From Plazaster borealis (Eukaryota > Echinodermata > Asteroidea > Forcipulatida > Labidiasteridae): a stretch of 64,000 bases of DNA. This document shows positions 40,565 through 51,564 of the stretch, in pieces. Each line of letters opens with the position of its first letter. The first letter of the stretch is position 1. A program made the position numbers and the translations under genes. The stretch covers positions 13,107,273 through 13,171,272 of the forward strand of contig CM037467.1 of NCBI GenBank assembly GCA_021014325.1, given 5' to 3'. The notes below the pieces were generated by a model that was given only the letters and a program-made list of their open reading frames with translations, did no database searches and was not told the DNA's origin.

Positions 40565-40732
40565 TTAATGATACAGGCATGATATCTTCTTACTTTAGTT
40601 TGTTTTCCGATTTTTATTTTTATTTGTTTTCCCTTGAAATCAATTGGTATTACTGAGGCCTGAAAAGTCCATTAGCACCTGCACCATGTCTGCATGTAGG
40701 TCAACCCTTTGACACAATCAGGCCTGGAATTT

Positions 40733-41057
40733 CATCTTTGAGAGGGCAAGGCCATTTTCATTTTACCACAAGGGGCACTTTCACGAGAAAATCTTAAAGT
40801 CTATGGAAAACTTTTGAAGGGGCACCAAGGCCAAGACCAGGGACAATAGACCTTTATCACGGTGCGGCCATCTTGATTTTCTCCCATTCAAACCAATGTA
40901 AACAAACTTAGGCTGGAATGGAAAAATAGTCTGGTTCCTTTTTGTACGATGAATATTAGCATTCATTACTATTATTGGATACAGGGAACATGACCAAGAT
41001 GGCGGCAGTGTGATAAAGGTCAATAGAGGCCGTGGCCTCTGTGTAATTCCAGGCATG
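40733..41057. mobile_element. Dispersed repeat interrupted by a small foldback
   Basis: The outer repeat is the GGCACCAAGGCCAAGACCAG family. At 40849-41022 it is interrupted by a 174-bp insert with ends GACCTTTATCAC / GTGATAAAGGTC and an inner GATGGC / GCCATC pair. The insert is flanked by AATA on both sides. In the uninterrupted copies the corresponding sequence reads GGGCAACAGAGGCC. Confidence 0.7.
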
Positions 41058-43139
41058 TACAAAGTTCCTACTTTTTTCTTAGGACCACTTTATACCATGC
41101 CTGATGATAGTTTGTATTGAGCTTGTTAAAAATTTTCACCAGATTTTATTTTACTGACGCCCGTTTTGTTCGTCTTCCTGACTTCTCCAAACTCAATCTT
41201 CCTCAAGCTATAAACAGTTTTTTGTAATAAATAGCTGTTGCTAAATTAATTTAATAATATCTTCGTGTACTGAGTTTTGTTTTTATTTATCTGGAAGTAT
41301 TTGTGACTTTCTGAAATTATTGACAACAAATTTAACTTCTGGAAAGTGAAGTTGGTGATAATAAACTAATAATGCCTGCCTATTTAATTTGTTCTACACT
41401 CCTAAGCTTGTTGTCATGAGAATGCCTTAGGCTTAGCTTCAAAGTCCCTTGCATTTTTTGTACTGCATTATTTATGTGCTTTAGTGCGCCCTCTGTTGTC
41501 TTGGACAAAGACTAGCCAGGGATACCCCAAATGCATTTTTTTTTTTATGAAAAAACTTAAAGTGCAAGTTTAAAAAATGTCAAATTCTGTAATTTTGTAA
41601 AACACCCATATTAATAAAATTTGTTGTATAAAGAAGTGTATAACCAGACTGTGAAACACAGTTCAAGTGCACTTAATAAGTGGTTTTGTTTATATAATCG
41701 TGAAACTACCACCAAGTAGAATAAAAACTACACAAAGCGGTTAAATATTATGTTCTCATTAGAGTTTATTCTGTTTTTGTTTCAGTTTATTATTTGTCTA
41801 TTTTTACTGATAAGGTGGGCGCGAAATAAAACTACTTACTTAGCCGGTTTTGGGTTCCAACACTCACTCTTGTTTTGTTTTCAGTTATCCCCAAAAGAAA
41901 CTTTTAAAAAACCTACTTGTAGTTGGTGTTCAACTGATTATAATCAAATTTATTTCCTATTGAAACCGCAAAATGTGCATCATTTCCAAAAACCATTCTC
42001 CACAGGCGACAGTCCGTGACTAATTTTTATCGTGGGTGGAAACAAACTTTTGCAATTGAGTAAAACTTTGGCAGTGAAACCAAAACTGAACTATGACTTC
42101 TGCTAAATAGAATTGTTTCCAATGTTGGGTATTTGACTAAACACCCGCGGCAATGACTAAGGGAAGGTGCCAGTCACAAGCTTCCAGCGGAAGTAAAATT
42201 CACAATCTGGTTACAATTCGCTCATAAAATGTCATTCATGTGTTCCATGATGGAGCCCCATCACCCATGCCAAGGTTACCGTGTGAAGTAGATACCACAC
42301 ACCACCTACACGTTATAAATCGTACAATTTGACAAGCGCTGCTAAAACCTCTACGGATGCCTTGGCAGAACTTACTAAAAAGAACATCCCAACGCGAATT
42401 TAGACAACAACATTAAATGCTTACTTGATTCGTTTTCGATTAAATTGTATTTGTGATTTACAAATATCGTTGTTTCATTAAAATATACAGAAATAAAAAC
42501 AATTATCGGGAATTACACTTTACAGCAAGAGCTGAACAAAATTAAGCGGTCGAAAATCTGCCTAAAAAATTCCCATAAATTAAACTTTTACCATAGAAGT
42601 TTATTGATGAATATAATAAGATGAAGAAAGAAAAATCTGTCATATATAAAATTAAATGTTACCCATGGCAATTTGTTGTTGATTTTTGGGCACTATTTTG
42701 GGGTTTTTCTGCATGGTCATTTTGTTGATGTAATTTTAAAATGTATATATTTGTATGTACATGTATTAGTTGGCTGTTGTAGATGCTCTGTTTTGAATAT
42801 ACTTGGGCGACAATTTTGAAGAACTTAAACACATTGTACCCCAAACAGGAAAACGCTATTTTCCCAAAAAAAAATCCGGAAATAGAATCTGTCAATGTCC
42901 GGCATGAGCCGTCGTAGAAAATTAGTGCCGACCAACAGACAGTTCATGTAAAAACCGCAAATTTTCTAAGCACACTTTTCACCTGGCTGCACCCGAGCAT
43001 CCCCATTACACCTACTACACGTAAATAATGTTTTAAAATCCATTCATAAAGTTAGTGCTGGTAAGAAGTTGCAGTGGGAATTTAGAACAAGAAGGCGTTA
43101 TTTTCTTCTGCAAAATTGGAAGTTTTCTCACTGAATACG

Positions 43140-43177
43140 ATGGCGTCCGAAGAAGACAAGAACTTAGAAGACAAAAT
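43140..43177 (+). CDS. Probable first coding exon of an unidentified gene
   Basis: ATG GCG TCC GAA GAA GAC AAG opens a hydrophilic start (MASEEDKNLEDK) of 12 codons plus two bases, followed by a good donor GTGAGTACTT at 43178. The start context, GAATACGATGGCG, has an upstream purine and a +4 G. The preceding bases have the character of a 5' UTR. I could not find the second exon; it may lie beyond the window. The gene is not identified. Confidence 0.4.
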
Positions 43178-43850
43178 GTGAGTACTTCTTATCATTTGTG
43201 TGAGATGACAACGTTCATGTAGGACGTTTTCAGTTATAAATTGGCGAACGAGTAAACGGCATTTCGACAAAATATGGGTTGTCAAAATGTGTTGCGATGC
43301 TGCACCCACTGTGTAATGTGTGTGCCATACGTTACGAATGATACAGTAGAGGTGAGCCCATAATCGGAGCGGTGTTTACAAATGTGGGTACATTTGATTT
43401 TCATGCTAATTTTAGGTCAAATTAATAAAAGTGTTTAAACCAAGTTTGTCTTGTGACTAAAACGACATACACTTTTGGTTTGATTTCATTTTGATCATGG
43501 ATTTTTTATTTTAATAAATCATTTATTAAGTTATATAGTCTAGAGGATTTTAACACTGACTTGCCATGGATGCTTACTGATTCATAAATTAATCTTAATA
43601 ATTAACCAGCAATTTTTTAAATAAAACTGAAGGTTTTGCCAAATTCTGAATTTTTTTTAATTGTTTGTTAGTTTAGTTTCTTAGTTTTACGTTTTACCCT
43701 ACACAAATTGAAGATCACACTGTAATTCCAATTTTAATTAAATGTACAAATGTAATGTAATTTTTGAAAAGCTGTCAAAGTTTGTTTTCATTCTTTTAGT
43801 TCACACTTTTTTTACCTGATGTAGTTGTCCACTAATGACCAAACCAGCCT

Positions 43851-44006
43851 GGGACCAATTTCATAATAAAGCATGTATGCACAAAAACTAGCTAACCCAG
43901 AAAACTCTTGCTTAGGAAAAATAGGTTACCAGCCCTTTCATTTCTTGCTTAGCAAAGAAATTTGCTTAGCAGAATTTTCTGCTAAACAGCTTTATGAAAT
44001 TGGGCC
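43851..44006. mobile_element. GGGCCC-end foldback element, shortened
   Basis: 156 bp with left end GGGACCAATTTCATAATAAA and right end inverted GGCCCAATTTCATAAAGCTG. Confidence 0.75.
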
Positions 44007-44095
44007 TGGTTCCCGGGAGTCAAGAAATCGGCTAAACTCTTCTTTCTGTTGTTTCACGTTTCATGATACTGGATGTCATTCTTCCGGCACATTAA

Positions 44096-44447
44096 AGGAA
44101 CATTACAGAATTGGTTTTTGCCAACAAAACAGTTAAGCACTTTATATAATCCACCATACATAAATAGACAAACCTGTGGAAGTTTGAGGTCGATCGGCCA
44201 TCTGGGTCACGAAAAAATAGTGAAACACCGATTACACATTTGCATGTGTTTAATGCAAGAATAAAACGCTCATGAGCGATAAACTCCAATCGGAAATTAA
44301 TTTTATTTATTTCTCATCAAATTATGGCATTTCAGACAGAAATATTTCTAGGGATGTTTTCTACTATCATCATCATTTGACCGTGTAAGTTTTATGTAAA
44401 TCTGTGATATTAAAGAAAATTTTAATTACCAGTTCTGTAACGTTCCT
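44096..44447. mobile_element. TTAA-flanked foldback element
   Basis: 352 bp between TTAA at 44092-44095 and 44448-44451. Ends AGGAACATTACAGAATTGG and CCAGTTCTGTAACGTTCCT. Hairpin centre ACGCTCATGAGCG. Confidence 0.85.
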
Positions 44448-44943
44448 TTAACAAACAGTGACGATTTCCTTGGTTTTGATTCTGATGCAATTGTGGGGGT
44501 TTTCAGTCAACTTTGGCTCTTCTTTTTTTGCCAACATCTGTAGCTTAGGTAAACATACTAGGTGTGAAACAGCCTTCCTGCTATTCTTGTACATTCTTCA
44601 TGTTACACTTATTTGTAATTTGTTCCGTTTAGTAACCCATAAATCCTGTAATTTGAATAAGTTGTTTTGTCCATGCCTATCCCGTTTACCTCACATTGAA
44701 CCCAGATTTCCTGGGAAATTTTCGCCAACAATTACATCAACAAAAATGCAAAATTGTACTTTGTCAGAATGGTCCAGTGTAAAACTATTGTCGTGGGTTC
44801 CACAACACCAGACCTGTGATTTGTCAAGATTTTTCCTGATGCCAGGATTTGATAATAATCGTCCTGCACCTTGGAGAGTTTCTTGAAAGAGTTGATGAGG
44901 CATCATTGGTATAAAAGGAATAGCCCTTGTGATCAAACCTCAA

Positions 44944-45262
44944 TGGGGTTCTCCCCAGGGTTTTTGAAAACTGGGGGGCATTCTGGACCCAAATTTTGGA
45001 AGTTAGGCCGAGGCACGCTGAATTGAGGCAAAGTCCTTAGAATGTTTTGTACTTGGTGCTTATCTTGGTTTTAAGAGCCCTACTGTGCAATCTGGAGCAT
45101 TCTAAATGGTTTTATCTTGATGTTTTTTGTGAATTTGATCTTTTGTTTATTTTTTGCGTATCGGCCGAGATTTGCACGTATCGGACGAAATTTGCACGTA
45201 TCGGCATGCAATTCGTGCGTGTTGGACCGATACACGCTAGCTTGTGCATGGGGAGAACCCTG
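44944..45262. mobile_element. CAGGG-ended hAT-like element, full copy
   Basis: Left end TGGGGTTCTCCCCAGGG, right end GGGGAGAACCCTG, flanked by CCTCAA at 44938-44943 and 45263-45268 (6-bp target duplication). The interior has three spaced copies of CGTATCGG(C/A). Confidence 0.7.
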
Positions 45263-47534
45263 CCTCAAGATTTGTAGTACGTAGACGGTGATGGAGAGAG
45301 TCTGTAAACCTCTTTAATAAAACAGCCTATTCAGAGGGCTTCAACTCCAGACCAAGAGGGCATTTGAAGTACATTACACCAGCTACATGTAAGCTCAAAA
45401 AAGGATGCTTATAATAATAATGTTATTGGCCAAAATACTGTATTCCACCCTCTGTGACAGCTAAGCACATGCTTACAGTGTACAAGAATGGACCATCTGT
45501 GACTGTTAGGCACTGTTAGGCCTATCCTGCTAATTTTTGCTTAGCAAAAACTTTTTAAACAAAATTTTCTGCTTTTAAAAGCAGAGTAAAATTGAGCCCT
45601 GGCTTTCAGGTTTTTCACTTCTGTACAAGCTGCATCACTAATAACATGGAAACAGTGTTTGTACAGCAATGACTAGATGACAGTGTACATATCTGCTGCA
45701 GTGAACATCTTGTAAGGGTTGTTTCTCTTGAGTCTTAAGGTATTGAGATAGTACACTGTACATGAGATTGCCATATGTTGATTGCACTCAGCTGACCGAT
45801 GTTTCTTTTAACGACAAGATACACACGTACACTGTACGTGTAAAACATTTGTGATGACCCTCATTGAAAAATTCCCAGTTTGTTTCATCTTCCAAGACGT
45901 CTGCAGTAGCATCTTTTAACAAATGAGTTATGCTTTTTTATATAATGCATTCACTAATCAAAGCAAACAGTCTTAACTTCTTCATATATACAGCAGCTGG
46001 AAAAATTACTTTGTTTTGAACAGTTCCTGTTTGATGGGGTCCTTGTGTTTCCTCTCAATTACGTTTGTTTCCTGTCAGAGGGACTACCTGGGCTAAGAAA
46101 AATGGCCGATCTTCCTGTACTGCAAATCTTTTCATACGAACACCGGAAATGTGTTGGTGTAAACAAAATGCTAATCAAATTTATCTACATGAAAATTGTT
46201 CAGTTTTACCCATCACCAAAGTCATTAAAAAACACTTTGGACAAATTAAATACTTCCGTCCATGTAGAGAAAGCATCAGGGAAAAAATGATGACTGTACA
46301 TTGGGACACCCTGTATTTACTTTGTGTTTTGATATAAATAAACTTACTCCATTGAATTCCAGTTCGGATTGCATATGGTTTAAAAGTTAAAACATTTCCG
46401 TTGGCTACATCAAGGGTGTGAATTCCCAAAACAACAAACTTGTGTAGTTTCATGTTATGAGAAGCGAGTATTGCAACCCGAACTAGCTCACTGTTTGTAA
46501 AAAGGCTTGACAGTTTATTTATTTCATTACACATCCATTCGAACAGCACAATTAGCACAAATAACAGGACGAGAACAGGGAAACAGGCTTCAGTAAAATT
46601 CCAGTCGTGTACAAGAGTCTACGGTTAAAAGCTGCAACTGTGGTTTATGTGTGAATTCGATCACAGCATTTTGTGAAGATTATAATGGCTTTATGTACTT
46701 GCTGCACTACTCAGGGCATCAATTTTACACTGGACCACAGGCCTGATGAGGCCAGTAGTTTTGGTGTCGGGCCAGTAAACTTGTGACCGGACAAGTCCGG
46801 CAGTCTTGTGTCTTTTAATTGAATATTAATGAAGAATAATACCTCACTGTGTAACATCTTGAACTGAAAATATTATGTTCAAATGTTGACTAAAAGAGTC
46901 TGATAAAATACCTACTGAGTAATGACATATTGAACTTAATAGGCCCTACCCATAAAAGACAAATTAAATCGATCTTCTCTTACATCTTCCTGGGTCAGGA
47001 GTTTTTTTTCTTTTTCTGGTCTTGTAAAAAAAATTCTGGTCCAGTAAACATTTTGAGCCACAAGCCCTGTGGATTCCCCCCCCCCCCCAAATTCAAGCCC
47101 TGCTACACTAGTTATCAAAGTGCCTAGCTGTGCTCTATTCAAATGGAGACCAAATCGCAACACTCTGAGCATTCCTGGTTGCAAAACATTCAATAGAGGC
47201 AGCAGCCATTGAGGCGTTGATTTGTAGGAATGAGGTTTACATGAATAAAACACTTCACACTGAGCTGAAGGTCAGGGTCTTTTGTTGGTGGTTAGGCTTG
47301 CTTCAAAAGTGCACCGGATAATTGGTTTGTCTGTTGTGATTATATTAGAGTGCAGTCTGAGTATATTGTGAGACTCTGTTTACATGGTACATAGTGGCCT
47401 GATAAGTTCACAGACTAAAAAGCATGACTTAGGGGGCCTACTGGGTATGTTCATGTAGGTTTTTATTATGATATAGTAAGAGAACCTACCTAGCTCTAGG
47501 GTTTATTATTGTGCACTCTTGTCTTGAACATCCT

Positions 47535-47735
47535 GGGGCCTTTTTCAAACCTCGACTCCGGCTCCGGCTCCGGCTGATTTTTGAACCACTGCGGCAATCG
47601 TGCAAAATACACACTGCTCCAAAAATGTATAGGCCTGAAGACCGGTTCATACTCGCAGCGTTTCAACTGCGTACGCAGCGCGCGAAGCCTAAGCCAGAAG
47701 CGGAGCCCAAGCCAAGGTTTGAGATTCAAGGCCCC
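47535..47735. mobile_element. Foldback element with GGGGCCTT ends
   Basis: Left GGGGCCTTTTTCAAACCTCG, right inverted GGGGCCTTGAATCTCAAACC. Inner arms carry CCGGCTCC repeats on the left and GCGGAGCCCAAGCC on the right. It stands 9 bp from the palindrome at 47745. Confidence 0.65.
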
Positions 47736-47744
47736 TGCCGTCGA

Positions 47745-47890
47745 TTTCACCAAACTCTTCCTAACTTAGGATTAATCCTAGGCAATGCTAAGAGATAGGA
47801 CTAGTCTTAAGTACTGGTCCTAACTTAAGACTAGTCCTATCTCTTAGCATTGCCTAGGATTAATCCTAAGTTAGGAAGAGTTTGGTGAAA
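47745..47890. repeat. Perfect palindrome, 68-bp arms and 10-bp spacer
   Basis: The arms start TTTCACCAAACTCTTCCTAA and are identical for 68 bases on the two strands. Each is rich in short sub-palindromes (CCTAGG, ATTAAT, CTTAAG, ACTAGT). A diverged 114-bp relative is at 61250-61363. Confidence 0.95.
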
Positions 47891-49232
47891 GCAAAGGCTG
47901 GGGTAGCAGACAAACATGGATCCCCTTATTCTGCGTGGAGGCCATTCATTGAAAGTGTTCAAACATTCTTACAGTCACACTAAGACAGGCATGATATTTG
48001 GTCCTTGGGAAAAAGTAGGACAATTTTATTGAGTACAAGGCTGACATACATGTAGTATCCATATATGGTGCAGGCTTTAATAGACTTTTGGGGCTATTTA
48101 ATCACAGTTTTTCTGTTTTCAGAAAACGGACTAAGGAACAGGGTTTTTGCAGATCCTTAATTTTCTTAAAAAGTATTAAAAAGTCTTAAATTGAACTGTC
48201 CAAATTTAAGGCCTTAAAAAGCATTAAACAGTTTTAAATTCAGTTATTTGAGGTCTTAACAAAATGGATGAAGCGTGTGTAATGAATTTTCCTATCAGAA
48301 ACCGAATTACGGTGCATTTAAAAAAATTGAAACAAAGTTTGAGTTGGTATAGCTGTTTCTCCCCTGCTTTATTAACTTAATTTTGATCCTAAATGTTGTT
48401 AAGGGTAGCGTGAAAAGGGTCTTAAAAAGTCTTAAATTTGCCTATTTATAGTGTGCATATTACCCTGACTGGAAGAATATCTTGTCTGCTAAGGATAGGG
48501 GCAGATTCCATATAGTGCTTTAATGTACAGTCATTTGCAGTGAAACAAGATTTGACAATAAGACAAATCCATGCATGTTAAATCAGCGACACACTCCACC
48601 AAAATTGGAGGCAGCTTCTTCTTCTGGAGACTATTTTCTTAGTCAACTCATTCACAATTGATCGGAGCCCATAATTACTTTCACCCAAGGGTCATTTGTT
48701 TGTAATTAATCTCATTATGGCGTTAGGGATAACGACATCGTTTGGTAATCACAAACTCTCAGTTTTAATTAAGGGACATGGTTGGATCAACAGCCCAGAG
48801 CTCACGCTGCCATAAGTTTTTATTCTATTTTAAAGGGCAAAGATTAAAGCGCTTTTAAATGTTAGTAATGTGTGACGAATATTTAATTTCAGTGGAACAC
48901 CGTTTTAATTTAAACAACTAGCTCTTGTCACAAAAATGTTGACATTCTCTGCACATGAGCCAGGGTTCGAAACTAACGGTCGCCAAATGTGAGTGAAAAC
49001 AGCAGCGGGCGAGTCAAAACCCTTCCTTTACAAGTCCGCTGGGCCAGTCAATTGTTCCTTTTCACAATAAATGAGGGGTACGGTGGTAAAATCCCAAAGA
49101 GAGATTAATTTTAAGTTCATAAAATGGTTTGAAAAGTCTTGATATTTGCTAGATTTAATGTAGCCGCGATCGCAATTCAATCGGGATCGTTCATTTCCCC
49201 TTTCAAACTAGTCTATTCCCTGGGGGCAACCA

Positions 49233-49380
49233 AGGGGAATAGCGGCCACTAGAGGCAATGGCCTCTGTTGCCCTGGCCTTGGCCTTGGTGCCCCTTCAAA
49301 AGTTTCCCATAGACTTCAAGATTTTTCCAATGGAAGTGCCCTTTGCAAAATGAAAATGGCCTTGCCCTCTCCAAGATAGG
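49233..49380. repeat. Dispersed repeat, inverted copy
   Basis: Contains CTGTTGCCCTGGCCTTGGCC and continues to AATGGCCTTGCCCTCT; the inverse of the segment at 40733-40840. Confidence 0.6.
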
Positions 49381-49937
49381 TAGTATAATTTTCCTGTTAG
49401 TGTTAGTGTTAATAGTTTGAGTGTACCAAGAAATTACAATAAAATGAATTTATTGTCGAAATGCCATGGAATTTCAACGACCTTGAGCACTTTCAATACA
49501 TTTTAAGTTCCAACTAACACACGTAAATTGTGTAACATCGGTATCAACCATGTGCAGATAATCTACACCGGTAATACATAATTTACAAGCGTGTAGGTAC
49601 ATACGCTGTATGTGTTCACCCTTAAATTGGCTCAGTTACTGGCCCCCCAATATTGCTCAGTACATCACTGCAGACGTGACTGGAATTACGTTTCACAGAC
49701 CCTCTTGACAACTGTCGCAATTACTCCTAAGCTGGTGTCACTAGTGCCCCCCCTTCCTCTGACTTTAATTACTGCATTCTAATGTACGATCTCATGCTAC
49801 ATGGATCTCTGTGTGTTATCTTGAGAAGCATAATTAAGATGCGACAAGAACATGACTTGGTGCAAGTAACACCTTGGCTTGATGGGTAGTGTAGTGTCGA
49901 AAGAGCCATACACTGTAGTGTGCAAAAATCTACCGAC

Positions 49938-50030
49938 CAGCGTTCTCCCCATGCACTAGCTAGCTTATCAGGCCGATATGCTAGAATTGCGTGCCGATAT
50001 GCGCAAATTTCGGCCGATACGCAACATTTT
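49938..50030. mobile_element. Truncated CAGGG-ended element
   Basis: CAGCGTTCTCCCCATGCACT then GGCCGATATGC and GGCCGATACGC; only one end is retained. Confidence 0.55.
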
Positions 50031-51564
50031 TTTTTAAAATAATTCCGTTGGCTTCCGTTGGCTTCCGTTAAGTATCAGGCCTACACACGGGTCCAATAAA
50101 ACAATGTACAATTACAAAGTACGAAACACAAACATTCGTCCAGAAAAATAAACAACGATCTGAAAACTTGTTGGCATCATTGAAATGACTCTCGTTAGAA
50201 GGCATAAAAAAAACCGCCATAAGAAAACAAATCAATGCGAGGGGACCATCGCATGGAGGGGAAATGGCCTGAAAAATTGATTATAGCTACAGTGTGAGTC
50301 ACTTAAAGCAGTTTTTTTCATTCACACATTTATATTCTTAATTTAGCTTAGTGAATAAAAGAGTGTCAAAGCCCTTTAAAAACTCCGGAAAAATTCTCAA
50401 TTTGAACGATGACAACGGTCACAGAATGCATAGATTGTGTTTAGTGTAGCATTGTATTCATTGCGAGTGTTGAATTACACACAAAGCTGTCATGTTTGAA
50501 AATTTATCTGTGAGTGAAACTGACCAGAGTGACTTTGTTTCGCTCTGCTCTGAACATTTATTTGCCTCTTCGTTTTACGGACAGATAAAGGGCATTCTCA
50601 AGTTTCTACCCTAATGCAGGTACTTTGATTATGATAATTGGTTGAACTGTGACTAAAGAGTTCAAACCGGAAAGACTTTTAGAAAAGTCTTAGGTTGAAA
50701 AATGCCTGGATATATTTTTGTCACATTGATTTTTTTATTTTTTTATTTTTATTTTATTAGACAAACACAGTTTTAAGTAATTTTTATGCCACTGAACATT
50801 TTGGGTTGACACATGAATGACCTGTTTATGCCCATTTTGTTTAATTTGCAATTTATTAACATGTATTTGGGGTTTTTTAAAGATCAAAAACAGCTGGAGT
50901 TTTGGCTTTTTAAAATTATTTAATAAAACAAAAAATGACTGTTTGACTGAGTTGGAAACATTATTCTGGGTTCATTGTTTAATTTTGACCTATATTTGAA
51001 ATGGGTACAACTATGGCAACAAGCATGGTGCAATTTCACCAATGTAAAAGTAAACCCCATTTTTTTTTTATGTGTACAAGTTATTAGAATTGACGAAGAC
51101 AACAACATTATTTACTATTACAGCAACAATTTAATCCTTACGAAGATGTTCACCAAATTTAAATATTTTCCTGCTTGGCATAAATTTGTTCTAAATCAAC
51201 TTTCTGAATTTTGCTCGTTTTTTGTTGAAACGCTCTTGAAAAAGGGCATTATTAAGTTTCATTGTTTGGAAGTAACAAACAACGCAGTGCAAGTTTTACG
51301 TCATGCATGATTTACATGAAATATTAACAGCATTCCAATAACATTTACTTTACCTACTTGGGTTCTATGTACATTGATGATAAAACATCTGACTCCAGCT
51401 AAATAAACAAACTGTTGATAAATCATTATGAAATGGTTAGCCATAAACTAGCAAGCTACACTACATATCATGGGTCCATGTGAGACCAAGTTAAAAAAGT
51501 AAACACTTGATTGTCCCAGTCAGCATGCTTTAGAAAAAGAACACCCCCGCCCCGAAAAGACTAG

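Larger units (their letters stand above)
40060..43139. other. SPC25 3' end and intergenic region
   Basis: AATAAA at 41226-41231 is the best SPC25 poly(A) candidate. Apart from the repeats at 40196-40564 and 40733-41057 the stretch is AT-rich and gene-free; the promoter of the gene starting at 43140 should lie near its right edge. Confidence 0.45.

Noticed and set aside
44458..44886. 142-residue plus-strand open frame with hydrophobic start
   Set aside because: It begins right after a TTAA foldback, has no coherent domain, and its hydrophobic runs reflect T-rich DNA.
46065..46337. Cys- and Lys-rich 90-residue frame after a possible acceptor
   Set aside because: Looks protein-like in places, but there is no donor or partner exon and no recognisable family; kept only as part of the gene-free description.
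46735..46800. Hammerhead ribozyme core (CTGATGAGGCC)
   Set aside because: No GAAA and no matching stems at the required distance; the phrase GATCGAAACGTCGAG at about 25485 likewise lacks a CTGANGA core.
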